Assembly (NCBI GenBank): GCA_963576565.1
Contig: OY755038.1
Span: forward strand, 142,142,558 to 142,206,557
Source of the DNA: Aspidapion aeneum
Taxonomy: Eukaryota; Arthropoda; Insecta; Coleoptera; Brentidae
Direction: 5' to 3'
Length of the DNA: 64,000 bases
The stretch's first letter is position 1, and the number at the start of each line of letters is the position of its first letter. The notes below the pieces were generated by a model, which made no database searches, was not told where the DNA came from, and worked only from the letters and a program-made list of their open reading frames with translations. Made by a program: the position numbers and the translations under genes. Shown piece by piece: positions 43,862 to 53,961 of the stretch.

Positions 43862-44887
43862 TTTTGTGGTAAAAAATAGTAAATGAAGAAATCGCCTTTC
43901 TTTCATGTTCAACTAACCCAAATTATGTAAATGTTCTGAAATGCGATATCTTCTTTTTAGTCCACATATTAACCTTATGCATGCGTTTTGTAGTAACTGT
44001 AACCTTTTGATTTCTGATGACCGAATACGTTGGTCGTATATTATGTCGCCGTAATTTAGGTGTGATAAAACTAGTGCGTTACAAAGCATAATTTTTGTAC
44101 CTATGTTTAGTCTCTTTTTGCTGTATATCATGTTAAGATTAGAAAATCCGCGCCTTATCAGCATAGATACATTGTGTTGAGTTGCGTGTCTAGAATTATC
44201 CCAAAATTTTTTATCGGGGTTAAAATCAAGACAGTACTGAGAAGAAACGTCTACTAACTTTATTAGGTCTTGATTTATTTGTTGGCAGCTAAGTGTTGAA
44301 TCCTTCTCAAAGAATGATTTATATACTTGGCCATCGTCAGCAAAATTGTGAGATTTTGTATGATTTAAAGAATTTGTAAATTGTGACGTATATAATGTAG
44401 AAAAAAGAAGACCAAGCACAGATCCTTGGGCTACGCCAGAAACTAAAGACTTAAATGTGGAGCTTTACTGTCCAATCCTAGTTGACTGACTTCTTCCGCA
44501 TAGGTAATTCTTGATACGACTCACCGCACCATTGGAAAAACCTGTATAATGTAGTAAAACTAAAAACATGGTGTGGTTAATCCTATCAAAAGCCTTAGAA
44601 TAGTCAATTATGACCAGCACAGTAAGCTTATTATCATCAATACTTTTAAAATGTCATCAGTTACTTTAGGTACAATTCATCCGTAACCCCGACTGACATT
44701 CAGGAAGAATGCTGTTTGCATCTACGTATGTTCGAATTTGCCTTTCAATAATTTTTTCAAAAGTTTTGGACAACACACAAAGAATACTAACGGGCCGAAG
44801 ATCCTCAAATCTTTCAGGAGATGAGTTTTTTTTATTAAAAAATAAAACAAAAATAGTCTTGTGGAAAATATCTTTTCCCAATTCCAA
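43862..44887 (-). pseudogene. LINE-B reverse transcriptase, degenerate
   Basis: Minus strand: RPVSILCVLSKTFEKIIERQ (about 44735-44800), then in another frame IIDYSKAFDRINH and GVAQGSVLGLLFST. The catalytic FADDGQVY (about 44323-44346) and LSHLNYGDIIYDQ with LQLLQNACIRLICG follow. ORF pieces 44666-44887 and 43913-44419 are parts of one RT. It continues at 40911 downwards. The 5' part is lost at about 44890 in CTAACCTAACC-rich DNA. Confidence 0.8.
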
Positions 44888-44892
44888 ACACC

Positions 44893-44935
44893 ACTAACCT
44901 AACCTAACGCAACATGACGTAACCTAACTTGACCA
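44893..44935. repeat. Short TTAGG-like (CCTAA) stretch
   Basis: ACTAACCTAACCTAACG and later GTAACCTAACTTG: only two perfect CCTAA units, at the truncated end of LINE-B. It may be chance. Confidence 0.3.
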
Positions 44936-44978
44936 AATGTTGATATATCATTTTGTTGCTGAATTCGATATACACGTT

Positions 44979-45356
44979 TTAATAGTGCTCGTGTATTTTC
45001 ACGATTTCTCGATGAACTAAAGCATTAAAAATTTTAAATTTTGTTAATGTCGATTCTGCAGCGCTTCGCGTCTGTTTTGGGCTATAGTTGATGCTCCTAC
45101 GTTTGCGCTTTGCAGATTTCACAAGGTTGGAATGTTTTTCTTCACGAGTCTTCTGAGTAAGCTTTACAGCAGGCGATGGTTCACTATCAGAGTCCTCAGA
45201 ATCTTTAACAGTTTTTTCCAGCTCTAAAAGATCCTTTACAGTGTACTTGCTTTCTCCTATTTACAGGCAACCGTTCTTGATTTTTGCTACTAATTTTTGT
45301 TTCTTAGCTGGGCGAAGCGAAGGTGCTTGCCTAGAACTTCTTGATCTTGATAATCT
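44979..45356 (-). pseudogene. Open coding-like segment flanking the RTE, origin unknown
   Basis: One minus-strand frame of about 125 codons with a single TAA near 45263. It runs SRSRSSRQAPSLRPAKKQK, KYTVKDLLELEKTV, DSEDSDSEPSPAVKL, then KSAKRKRRSINYSPKQ and LVHREIVKIHEHY before TAA at 44979-44981. The composition (acidic serine cluster next to basic nuclear-signal-like runs) looks like a nuclear host protein or an element accessory ORF. The first 315 bp are repeated, more decayed, at 61573-61884 in the opposite orientation. Unidentified. Confidence 0.4.
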
Positions 45357-45366
45357 ACTACTACTA

Positions 45367-45604
45367 TGTCGGTTTAGAACGTTGTCCGACGCCTATTCTC
45401 CACCTCCTTCGATCCTGACAATCATCTTTTTTGACTCATTGATCTTTGGATTGACTGTTGCCATTCCAGTTTAGGACGCCCTCTTTTTCTGCGCCCTATT
45501 GGTTGCCATTCTAGGACCTGCTTTGGTAATCTTTCGTCGTTCATCCGTTATACATGGGCGTACCATATCAGTTGTCTTTTAGTGATGTCATCCGTTATGC
45601 TTCC
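45367..45604 (-). pseudogene. RTE copy B ORF2 extreme C-terminus
   Basis: The minus strand reads the DDITKRQLIWYA-to-WQPIGRRKRGRP-type tail and the final QSIQRSMSQK region, with small deletions, down to the 3' end. It is separated from the rest of ORF2 by the hAT element. Confidence 0.7.
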
Positions 45605-45612
45605 CTCGATTC

Positions 45613-46687
45613 CATGGGTGGCTAGTGCATAAGGGCTGCAGAGCTGCAGAACCCCCAAAATTTTCACATTATTTGACTATTTTTCAGCCGCTGCTGTTTT
45701 CTAATATAATTATTTTATTTCTAAAATTATTGGAATAGTAGTATATTTTCGGTCCGGTGTTGGTATAGTAGGCCTTCAAATCGCGTACGTGTGTTGAGTA
45801 TCACGCCGCGCGCCGTCGCCGAAGGCCGCATTTCACAGTCGGTCAAATGAAGTTATTGGCATTGGTGCGCTGCTAAATTGCAACACAACGTAGCTGGGCG
45901 GCTAACGAGATCTGCGCTCGGCTAGGATCCCGTTCCTTCGCCCGCACCGCACTTGCTCACGGGTTTAGATAGCGAAATCTAGGCAAAAATAGAGCTGCAA
46001 AACTTGCAGTTCCAGTACAATTCCGGGCGTGCGGGCTCAGCGTTGCGTGCTTGCGGGCGCATTTATTTATTTAGGAGACGCCAAACGCATGAGCGGGAGG
46101 TTATGGTTGTGTTTGTTGTTTGTTTTTGTATAATTGTGTCACAATGAATGTGGTGGATAATTTAATTATGTAAAAAAAATCTCTCTCTTTACTTATGAAG
46201 AAAAACTAAAACTGAAAGAAGAAGGACGGCCATTGCCCGATATTTTAATAGAAAAGTGTGGTTCAAGCCGGGGAAAATCGTATAAAAGGATTTTTACAAG
46301 AGAAATTTATGCGAGAAACGACTGGATATGCGGATGCAATAAAAAACTTGTGAGTGTGAGTTAAATGTGAAGTTTTTTTTCAAATACATTTAAGTATACA
46401 AACTTATTCGACTACTGCCCAAAAGTGTACGAGTACGAGTTCTCAGATGTCTAGAAAATACGTGCAGGCAAAACATTGGTGAGTACATATTATGCTAAGG
46501 TAGTGAATGTGAATTATATCTTTTGTAAAAACGCTATTTTTTTCTAGGCATTGTAATTTCTGCCAAACTAAACCTGGCAATTTTTTACTTTTTATAATAG
46601 ACACGTGATCTGGAGACTATAAAAAAATAGCATTTTTTATGCATTATCTGCAAAACTCACAAACTTTACTGTCACGAGCCGCCACTG
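45613..46687 (+). mobile_element. Non-autonomous hAT element with transposase remnant
   Basis: The right end, inverted, reads CAGTGGCGGCTCGTGAC; the left end is the diverged CATGGGTGGCTAGTG. An exact 8-bp duplication, CTCGATTC, flanks it (45605-45612 and 46688-46695) inside RTE copy B. Total 1,075 bp. It keeps one transposase fragment at 46186-46365; the rest is GC-rich non-coding DNA (45770-46050) and AT-rich ends. Confidence 0.85.
46186..46365 (+). pseudogene. TTF-type zinc finger fragment of a ZMYM1-like hAT transposase
   Basis: A 60-codon frame: LFTYEEKLKLKEEGRPLPD, then SRGKSYKRIFTREIYARN and DWICGCNKKL before a stop. GRPLPD...RGK.Y.R.F....Y.....W.CGC is the N-terminal TTF/zf-BED-like finger of hAT proteins annotated as zinc finger MYM-type 1-like. 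The catalytic domain and hAT dimerisation region are absent. Probably a deletion derivative. Confidence 0.65.
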
Positions 46688-46696
46688 CTCGATTCC

Positions 46697-47895
46697 CATT
46701 CTTTCTTTTATGATCTCATTTCTTATATGATCTGTTCTAGATATTCTCATTGATCTTCTTATTGCATCCGTTTCGACACTTTCCATTTTTGCTTTGTATT
46801 TTTCTGTTACGCGACAAGTCTCTATTCCATACAGCAGCGTGCTTTTCACCATTGTTTCATATATGTTAAATTTTACATTCTTTTTTATCTCTCTGCTCCA
46901 TAAAATACTGTTAAGACAACCAATTACCTTTTTTGCTTTTTCAATTCTTTTTTCTAGAGTCCCTGTATGTTGATATATTTGGATATCAAAATATGTCAAC
47001 ATACAGGGACTCTACTTTTTTCTAGTTCTTCACAGTCTGTTCCTGTCTTATCAAATGTGTCCCAAGTATACATACTCATTGCATGGAGATATTGTTTGTC
47101 CATTGTCTAGTTCTAACTCACTTGATTAGTTTCCAATACATAAGTACTGTGTCTTGTCCACGTTCACTGTTAACCCCCACTTTTGGTATTCTTCCGTTAA
47201 TTTTCTCATCATATACTCCATGTCTTCTTTATCATTAGCTACAATTACTTGGTCGTCAGCAAACTGTAGTGTGTATATGGTAAATCGGTCGTTAAGTTGT
47301 ATTCCCCTGCCGTGTGCTTTACGTTTCCAGTTTTTTAGAGCTACTGCGATATATATTTTAAAAAGAGTTGGAGAGATACAACATCCCTGTCTTAAGCCTT
47401 TCGTTACCTGGAATTCTTTTGAAAATCGATTTCCAATTTTAACTTTAGATTTTTACCCTTTGTAAAGTTATTTTATCGCTTTTATATATGTATGATTGAT
47501 ATTAGTTTGTTCTAACACTGTCCATAATTTTTCTACTGTAACGGTATCATATGCTTTTTGTAGGTCCACAAAGGTAACATGAGTCTCTATATTTCTGGCA
47601 CTCCTTTTCTCAATTACTTGTTTAAGACAAAAAACATTTATCACTATAAGATCTGCCTGCACGAAACCCACTTTGCTCTTCTTCTTCTGTCTCTAAGAAT
47701 CCTACCGTACAATCTACTTAGAGGACTGGTTACTGAAATTCCTCTGTAGTTGTTGCAATCCAGCTTGTTTCCTTTTTGATGTATTGAGGATATGAATGCT
47801 ATTTTCCAATCATCAGGTACTGGATGGCCGTTTATGCATTGATTGATAATATATGTGAGATTTTCTAGTAGTTTTTCTGATCCATATTGGAGCAT
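46697..47895 (-). pseudogene. RTE copy B reverse transcriptase region
   Basis: Minus-strand pieces in several frames: DDWKIAFISSIHQKGNKLD and NNYRGISVTS (near 47740-47810), VTFVDLQKAYDTVTVEKLW, the FADD-containing LQFADDQVIVAND (near 47245-47285), WGLTVNVDKTQ, and the C-terminal STLLYGIETCRVTEKY up to ERMGIE at the hAT junction. Multiple stops. Confidence 0.82.
46956..47013. mobile_element. Tiny perfect-hairpin insertion
   Basis: AGAGTCCCTGTATGTTGA... pairs with ...TCAACATACAGGGACTCT over about 25 bp around a GG centre. It interrupts RTE copy B where other copies are continuous. It is flanked by the 11-bp direct repeat CTTTTTTCTAG (46947-46957 and 47015-47025). Confidence 0.75.
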
Positions 47896-47899
47896 TTCA

Positions 47900-48470
47900 G
47901 CCTATATTCATACATATAAAAGCGATAAAAGAACTGTACAAAGGGTCAAAATCTAAAGTTAAAATTGGAAATCGACTTTCAAAAGAATTCCAGGTAACGA
48001 AAGGCTTAAGACAGGGATGTTGTATCTCTCCAACTCTTTTTAAAATATATATCGCAGTAGCTCTAAACAACTGGAAACGTAAAGTGCACGGCATGGGAAT
48101 ACAACTTAACGACCGATTTACCATATACACACTACAGTTTGCTGACGACCAAGTAATTGTAGCTAATGATAAAGAAGACATGGAGTATATGAAAGAAAGT
48201 TACCGGAAGAATACCAAAAGTGGGAGTTAACAGTGAACGTGAACAAGACACAGTACTTATGCATTGGAAACGAATCAAGTGTGTTAGAACTAGACAATGG
48301 ACAAACAATATCTCCATGCAATGAGTATGTATACTTGAGTGTCACATTTGATAAGACAGGAACAGACTGTAAAGAACTAGAAAAAAGAATATTAAAAGCA
48401 AAAAAGGTAATTGGTTGTCTTAACAGTATTTTATGGAGCAGAGAGATAAAAAAGAATGTAAAATTAACAT
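47900..48470 (+). pseudogene. RTE copy C, first part (right arm)
   Basis: Plus-strand RT: YIKAIKELYKGSKSKVKIGN, VTKGLRQGCCISPTLF, LQFADDQVIVANDKEDMEYM, a frame break, then NESSVLELDNGQTISP and KELEKRILKAKKVIGCLNS. It is interrupted at 48470 by LINE-C and resumes at 61126; TAACAT occurs on both sides. Confidence 0.82.
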
Positions 48471-48558
48471 TTCATTTCATTTTCATTTCATTTATTTACT
48501 TATATAAAATACATTGCATTAGAAATATATATGCTATTTATTTACTCAGAGAACCAGA

Positions 48559-49116
48559 CTAATATTTTTGAAAATTGGAAGGAGCTTTTACAAAGTCTTT
48601 AATTTTATTTTTTGTTAACTTTGTTAAATTATGTTTATTTCTTATAGAAGTTGGTAACAGGTTTAATAATCTGGGTCCTGTAAATAAAATATTTTTCTGT
48701 GTAGCAGAAAAATTAAGTATAGAACTGCAGAGTTTTGATTCGGTTACAGCTCTGGTTTGTATCGAATGAACAATTTTAGCTTCAAATAACTTAAATTTTG
48801 GAGAAAATTGTATAACTTTAACACAGTACAGTTGTCTCAGGTTTAAAAATTCAGTTTGAGAGAACAGTAAGTCGGTGGAATACATTTTAGGTTTAAATAA
48901 CATAATTTTTAACACATATTTTTGAGCTATTTCTAATGGTGATAAGATAGATTCACATGCTGACCCCCAGCATAAGATACCATAGTTCATAATTGATTCA
49001 GCTACAGAATAGTACACTATTTTTGTTACTTGAAAAGTTAAAATATGTCTAAGCTGAGAAAATTTGTAAACTAATTTTCTAATTTTCTTACTGTACATGT
49101 AGTCAACATGTACATC
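48559..49116 (-). pseudogene. LINE-C ORF2 C-terminal region
   Basis: A continuous frame from the RTE-D junction: KWDVHVDYMYSKKIRKLVYK, then AESIMNYGILCWGSACES and LEIAQKYVLKIMLFKP, then FTGPRLLNLLPTSIRNKHN, ending NFQKY at 48559. It is the normal C-terminal region after RT. The upstream half is beyond the RTE-D insertion and joins in frame. Confidence 0.8.
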
Positions 49117-49151
49117 CCATTTTAAAAATCTACTACTACTACTATGTCGGT

Positions 49152-49757
49152 TTAGAACGTTTTTCTACGTTGTCCGACGCCTATTCTCCCCCTCCTTCGA
49201 TCCTGACAATCATCTTCTGCCAGATTCTTTTGACTCATTGATCTTTGGATTGACTGTTGCCATTCTAGTTTAGGACGTCCTCTTTTTCTGCGCCCTACTG
49301 GTTGCCACTCTAGGACCTGTTTTGGTAATCTTTCGTCGTTCATCCGTTGTACAAGGCCGTACCATATCAATTGCCTTTTAGTGATGTCATCCTTTATGCT
49401 TCCCTCGATTCCCATTCTTTCTTTTATGATCTCATTTCTTATGTGATATAATCTAGATATTCTCATTGATCTTCTTATTGCATCCATTTCGACACTTTCC
49501 ATTTTTGTTTTGTATTTTTCTGTTACGCGACAAGTCTCTATTCCATACAACAGCGTGCTTTTTACCATTGTTTCATATATGTTAAATTTTACATTCTTTG
49601 TTATCTCTCTGCTCCATAAAATACTGTTAAGACATCCAATAACCTTTTTTGCTTTTACTATTCTTTTTTCCAATTCTTTACAGTCTGTTCCTGTCTTATC
49701 AAATGTGACACCCAAGTATACAACTCATTGCATGGAGATATTGTTTGTCCATTGTCT
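49152..49757 (-). pseudogene. RTE copy D ORF2 C-terminus
   Basis: An open frame of about 187 residues: GVTFDKTGTDCKELEKRI, STLLYGIETCRVTEKY, DITKRQLIWYGLVQRMND, GRRKRGRPKLEWQQS and a complete tail to a natural-looking stop at 49152. A small deletion and frame change near 49720-49760 separates it from the RT core. Confidence 0.85.
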
Positions 49758-49759
49758 AG

Positions 49760-50447
49760 TTAAATACAATAGTACTGTGTCTTGTCCACGTTCACTGTTA
49801 GTCCCCACTTTTGGTATTCTTCCGTTAACTTTCTCATCATATACTCCATGTCTTCTTTATCATTAGCTACAATTACTTGGTCGTCAGCAAACTGTAGTGT
49901 GTATATAGTAAATCGGTCGTTAAGTTGTATTCCCATGCCGTGCACTTTTTTAGAGCCACTGCGATATATATTTTAAAAAGAGTTGGAGAGATACAACATC
50001 CCTGTCTTAAGCCTTTTGTTACCAGGAATTCTTTTGAAAGTAGATTTCCAATTTTAATTTTAGATTTTGACCCTTTGTATAGTTCTTTTATCGCTTTTAT
50101 GTATGTATGATTGATATTAGTTTGTTCCAACACCGTCCATAATTTTTCTACTGGAACGGTATCGTATGCTTTTTGTAGGTCCACAAAGGTAACATGAGTC
50201 TCTATATTTCTGGCGCTTCTTTTCTCAATTACTTGTTTAAGACAAAAAACATTATCACTACAAGATCTGCCTGCACGAAACCCACTTTGCTCTTCTTCTT
50301 GTTCATGAAAATCATTCTCTATTAGATCTCTAAGAATCCTACCGTACAATCTACTTAGAGTGCTGGTGACTGAAATTCCTCTGTAATTGTTACAATCCAG
50401 CTTGTTTCCTTTTTTATGTATTGAGGATATGAATGCAATTTTCCAAT
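49760..50447 (-). pseudogene. RTE copy D reverse transcriptase
   Basis: A frame from the element start: NNYRGISVTSTLSRLYGRIL, SGFRAGRSCSDNVFCLKQVI, VTFVDLQKAYDTVPVEKLW and GLRQGCCISPTLFKIY. After a short deletion near 49945 and a frame change come LNDRFTIYTLQFADDQVI and WGLTVNVDKTQYYC. Catalytic FADD is present. This fits RTE-like RT by its GLRQGCCISP and FADD motifs. Confidence 0.85.
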
Positions 50448-50555
50448 CCATTTTAAGAATCTATCAAAAGTATATACCTAAGTATTTCATATTGTTACAT
50501 GATTGCAATTTAAAGAGATGTTACATGAAGAGTTATGTAAAGTAATAAAATCTTT

Positions 50556-52666
50556 CTACGATATGCCCCGTTTAGTCATGGAGAATGATATAAATTTTGT
50601 TTTTTCAATATTTAAAGTCAGTTGATTTGAGTCTAACCAGCACTTTATTGTGTGTAGATCCAACTCTGCCTTCGTGTGTTCATCAAGCCATGAGTTTCCT
50701 GCGATTAAAAGAGCAGTATCATCTGCAAAACATACAATTCTACCACTAACTTTTAAATTTAAAAGGCTGTTTACGTATACCGAAAACGGAATTGGACCCA
50801 ACACTGTACCTTAAGGTACGCCTACCTCCACTATTTTTACTTTTTGGTACCGATGATCAAGGTAGGATCCAAACAACCTATGTACCACACCGCGAATCCC
50901 AATGCTTTCAAATCGTTTAAGAAGAATAGGATGAGCAACCGTATCGAAAGCTTTTTTTAAGTACAAGAAAACAACTAGAAGTTTGAGCCCCTTATTCATA
51001 CTTTGTGTAATAAATTGGTTGACTTCATTTACTGCATTATCGGTACTAACTCCCGGCCTAAACCCAAACTGATGCGGAGATATGATTTTATTCTCTTCAA
51101 GGTAGTCCCACAACTTTATCTTAATATATTTTTCAACTATTTTATTAAGGACACTACACAAAGCTATGGGTCTGTAGTTGTTTTGTCTGTTTTGTCTCCT
51201 CCTTTGTGGATCGGTATGACAATAGAATGTTTAAAAATTTTTGGGTAGTACCCCGAAAAAAAAGTAGCATTGATTAGATGAAGCAATGGCCTACTAACGC
51301 TTTTGTGATTTTCCTTAATAACTCTAGAGGAAATACCGTCCTCTCCGCATGAGCTAGTGTTTTTTAACGAGCCTATTACATTAATAAGTTCTGTCTCACT
51401 AACCGGTACCAGAAACATGGACTTATCAGTCAAACTCGAATATGTTTGGAATTTTGGCTCTATTTAGAGATTTAGAAGTTTTTTACCAATTGATGTAAAA
51501 AATGTATTACTTTCATTGGCTATTTCTTGCAAATCGGATGTCATTTGTCCATTTTCTTTTTTTATAAGCTTTATGCTACTTTTTTCCCGATATTCGTTTG
51601 AAGCCTCCTGAATATTTTGCCACATTTTTTTTGGGTCTCTTGAAGCTTGTGTTATTTTTTCCTTGTAGTAAGAGTATTTCGCATTTTTTAGAACTTTTGA
51701 CAAACAATCCCTATATTCCTTATATGTATTAGCAGCTCTTGGACAATAATTAGATCTTACAACAGCCTTTTTAAGGTTATTTCTATGGCGAATACTTTTA
51801 ACAAGGTTTGTAGTGATCCACGGTTTTAGGCATCTATGTTGATTTGGTATTTAAAAATGTTTAGTGCTTTTTTCCATGTTAAATTTTATTTTTTCAGTTA
51901 GTTTTTCAGCAATAGCATCAGGATGACTTTCGATCAGAATATCCCCCCAAGATTCGTTATTAAAACAATTATGTAGCATATTAAAATTAATTTTTTTACA
52001 GAACTTATTAACTTGTCTAGATTCGCGATGACTTTATCTCCATGCTTAGTATTATTGGAAAGTGATCTGTAATATCACTATTGATAACAGCAGCGTTAGT
52101 TGCCCAAGCTTTTTACGAAAAAATGGTCTAAACAAGAGTCTTTTCTTGTGGGAATCGTAATATGTGGAAAATAACCTAAGCCTGACAAAGAATTAAGATA
52201 ATTTATAACATGTTTCTTCTTATCTAATGAATTGATGTTGGTATCTCCTGAGAAAATCTCTATGGGGCATGGAGAAAAGTGACCTTGTGTAATTAGGTCC
52301 AAAATTATATTAGAACATTTTTTCATCTAAACAAGGCAGCCTATAATGTCCAATCAGTCCTATTTTTGTATTGTTTTTTATTAGCTCGATGCGTAAAAAT
52401 GTATTATTCTATATATTTATAATTTTGTCCTGTAATACTAGTTTGGTTTTTACATAAATCATAGTACCATCGCACCAGCTGATAGAACTTTCGTTATAAA
52501 AGATGGAGTATGACCTAATACTAAAGTCCGCGTAATTCTCCACAATGTGGGTCTCAGACATGATAATTACATCATAATCTACCTCTATAGAACTTAACAA
52601 TAATACGAAGTTGTCGAAGTTAGTTTTAATCCCTCTAATATTTACATGTATAGCATTTAAGCTATT
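50556..52666 (-). pseudogene. LINE-C ORF2: endonuclease and reverse transcriptase
   Basis: Minus-strand order: endonuclease start (IHVNIRGIKTNFDNF, IIMSETHIVEN), EIFSGDTNIN and DSCLDHFFVKS, inter-domain KYSYYKEKITQASRDPKKMW, then RT. RT shows SSCGEDGISSRVIKE, IPIHKGGDK, NYRPIALCSVLNKIVEKY, FLYLKKAFDTVAHPIL, GTVLGPI and FADDTALLIAG. Frame breaks occur near 51162 (GGDK to NYRP) and elsewhere, and a TAA at about 50808 replaces the usual Q of GVPQG. The ORF start is on the other side of BEL-2 (ATG at 59908-59910). Confidence 0.82.
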
Positions 52667-52671
52667 TGCAC

Positions 52672-53437
52672 TGTTCGGTTTCCATAAAAAACCTCTTTAT
52701 TTTTCTTTTATGTTCGAATTTTACTTTTAATTTTCCTATTTTTCATGGACTAAAATTTTGTCTTGAACATAAAATTATTAGTCTTAAATTTATATTAATG
52801 CTAAGTAAATGGGTCAACTATTAGTTATTATAAAATTTACCTAAAGCAAAATTGCATTAAAATGCGAGAATTAAACGCAAAAAATGTAATTTCTATTCTA
52901 AATTTAAGAATTATCATTTTATTTCTTATTTCTTTATTTTTATATACTTTGTAGTGCAAGCGTCCTCTATCGTGTTTTTCACATATCCATAAAATTTTAA
53001 ATATAGTGATATGGTTTCCTATAGAGGGTGAAGTGCTGTGCGCATGTGCGAAAAAACTGCAAGCGCAGGATAGAGAGACAGACAAAATGTGCTGCGCGTC
53101 GCCATGTCTAGAAAACGACAACCTTAAAATTTAAATTTAAAAAATAGTGAAAATTCACTTTAAAATACCTCAAATAATTAAAATTATCGTGCCATCATCC
53201 TGTTGGAACTTCAAGTCACATAGCTCTTATGGAAAGGTGTACACCTTGCACTTTGGAACTTCAAAACAGCGGTAAGTCCCTCTCCATGAGGCTATATCAC
53301 AATTTTATTTCTCTTTCAAATTTAACCTACAATTTTTAAATTAGTTACTTTCTCTGGTTAAATGAATTTTTTGCGCCAATGTTAATTATAGTCCACTGTA
53401 TCTACCAAAACCCAATCTGAGTCATCGGAGTGCTACA
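52672..53437 (+). repeat. BEL-2 5' LTR
   Basis: TGTTCGGTTTCC to GAGTGCTACA, 766 bp, TG...CA ends; nearly identical to 59125-59889. It includes AATAAATT-rich and GC-poor U3-like DNA; I do not assign a promoter. Confidence 0.93.
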
Positions 53438-53442
53438 TATTT

Positions 53443-53460
53443 TGGTCCTTCGAGCCGGAT
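53443..53460 (+). other. Primer-binding site, tRNA-Tyr type (BEL-2)
   Basis: TGGTCCTTCGAGCCGGAT lies five bases after the LTR. From memory it is the complement of the animal tRNA-Tyr 3' end (…ATCCGGCTCGAAGGACCA), all 18 bases matching. Confidence 0.8.
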
Positions 53461-53961
53461 TTTGATTTCCATTTTCTTTTTGAAATTTCAAAAAAATTCA
53501 TTTTCGCTAGAGTGAGAGCAAACGCTAGTAGTGTGAAAGTAAGAAAGAGACGCCATTAATAAATTAAAATTATAATATAGGTAAATAAAATAGGTACCTA
53601 TGAATTTGTATTAGGAGACCTATACCTACATCTCGCAAATTTTATAAAAAACGCAAGGACGTATATTCGAGATTGGAGTCTTGGGTCGCTATGTGTATGT
53701 AAATGCAAAAAGTTTATCTTTGTATTTTTGAAAGATATATCTGTGTGTAGGGAATTTCGGAATATAAGTTATTTATTTCCTAATTTATAAGGCGCAAATA
53801 AATACCTACATGTTTATTTGTTTTTCTTTTCGCTGTAGTTTGCATGCCTATATGTAAGAAGCTACGGTTACATACGGTTATTTTAAATCGAATTAAATTT
53901 TTTTAAATATTTAATCTATAGATTTTGATTTTGTTTACTTTGCCTAATTTATTACAAAATA
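53461..53961 (+). other. BEL-2 leader
   Basis: 500-bp untranslated leader between primer site and gag ATG; no ORF. Confidence 0.7.

Larger units (their letters stand above)
45355..47895 (-). mobile_element. RTE-like copy B (left arm), with hAT and hairpin insertions
   Basis: The 3' end is the TAG run at 45355-45366. C-terminal ORF, RT and upstream linker are on the minus strand, split by the hAT element (45613-46687) and a hairpin (46956-47014). The 5' limit is at 47895, facing copy C. Confidence 0.85.
49132..50447 (-). mobile_element. RTE-like copy D, inserted in LINE-C
   Basis: 5'-truncated at WKIAFISSIHKKGNKLD, with the TAG-rich 3' end at 49132-49142. A 15-bp duplication with one mismatch (CCATTTTAA(A/G)AATCT, 49117-49131 and 50448-50462) flanks it, and LINE-C ORF2 reads through when it is removed. 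It is the least damaged RTE copy in the window. Confidence 0.9.

Noticed and set aside
44893..44935. Interstitial telomere repeat (CCTAA)
   Set aside because: Only two perfect units; too short to claim telomeric origin, listed at low confidence only.
47154..47465. 103-codon plus-strand ORF (similar ones at 49510-49866 and, on the minus strand, 47897-48181 and 19242-19589)
   Set aside because: Antisense of the conserved RTE RT segment; it recurs only because the RTE copies recur.
47026..48470. Twin-priming explanation for the head-to-head RTE copies
   Set aside because: Both copies carry the full 3' tail plus the same non-RTE flank, which 5' inversion during insertion cannot produce.
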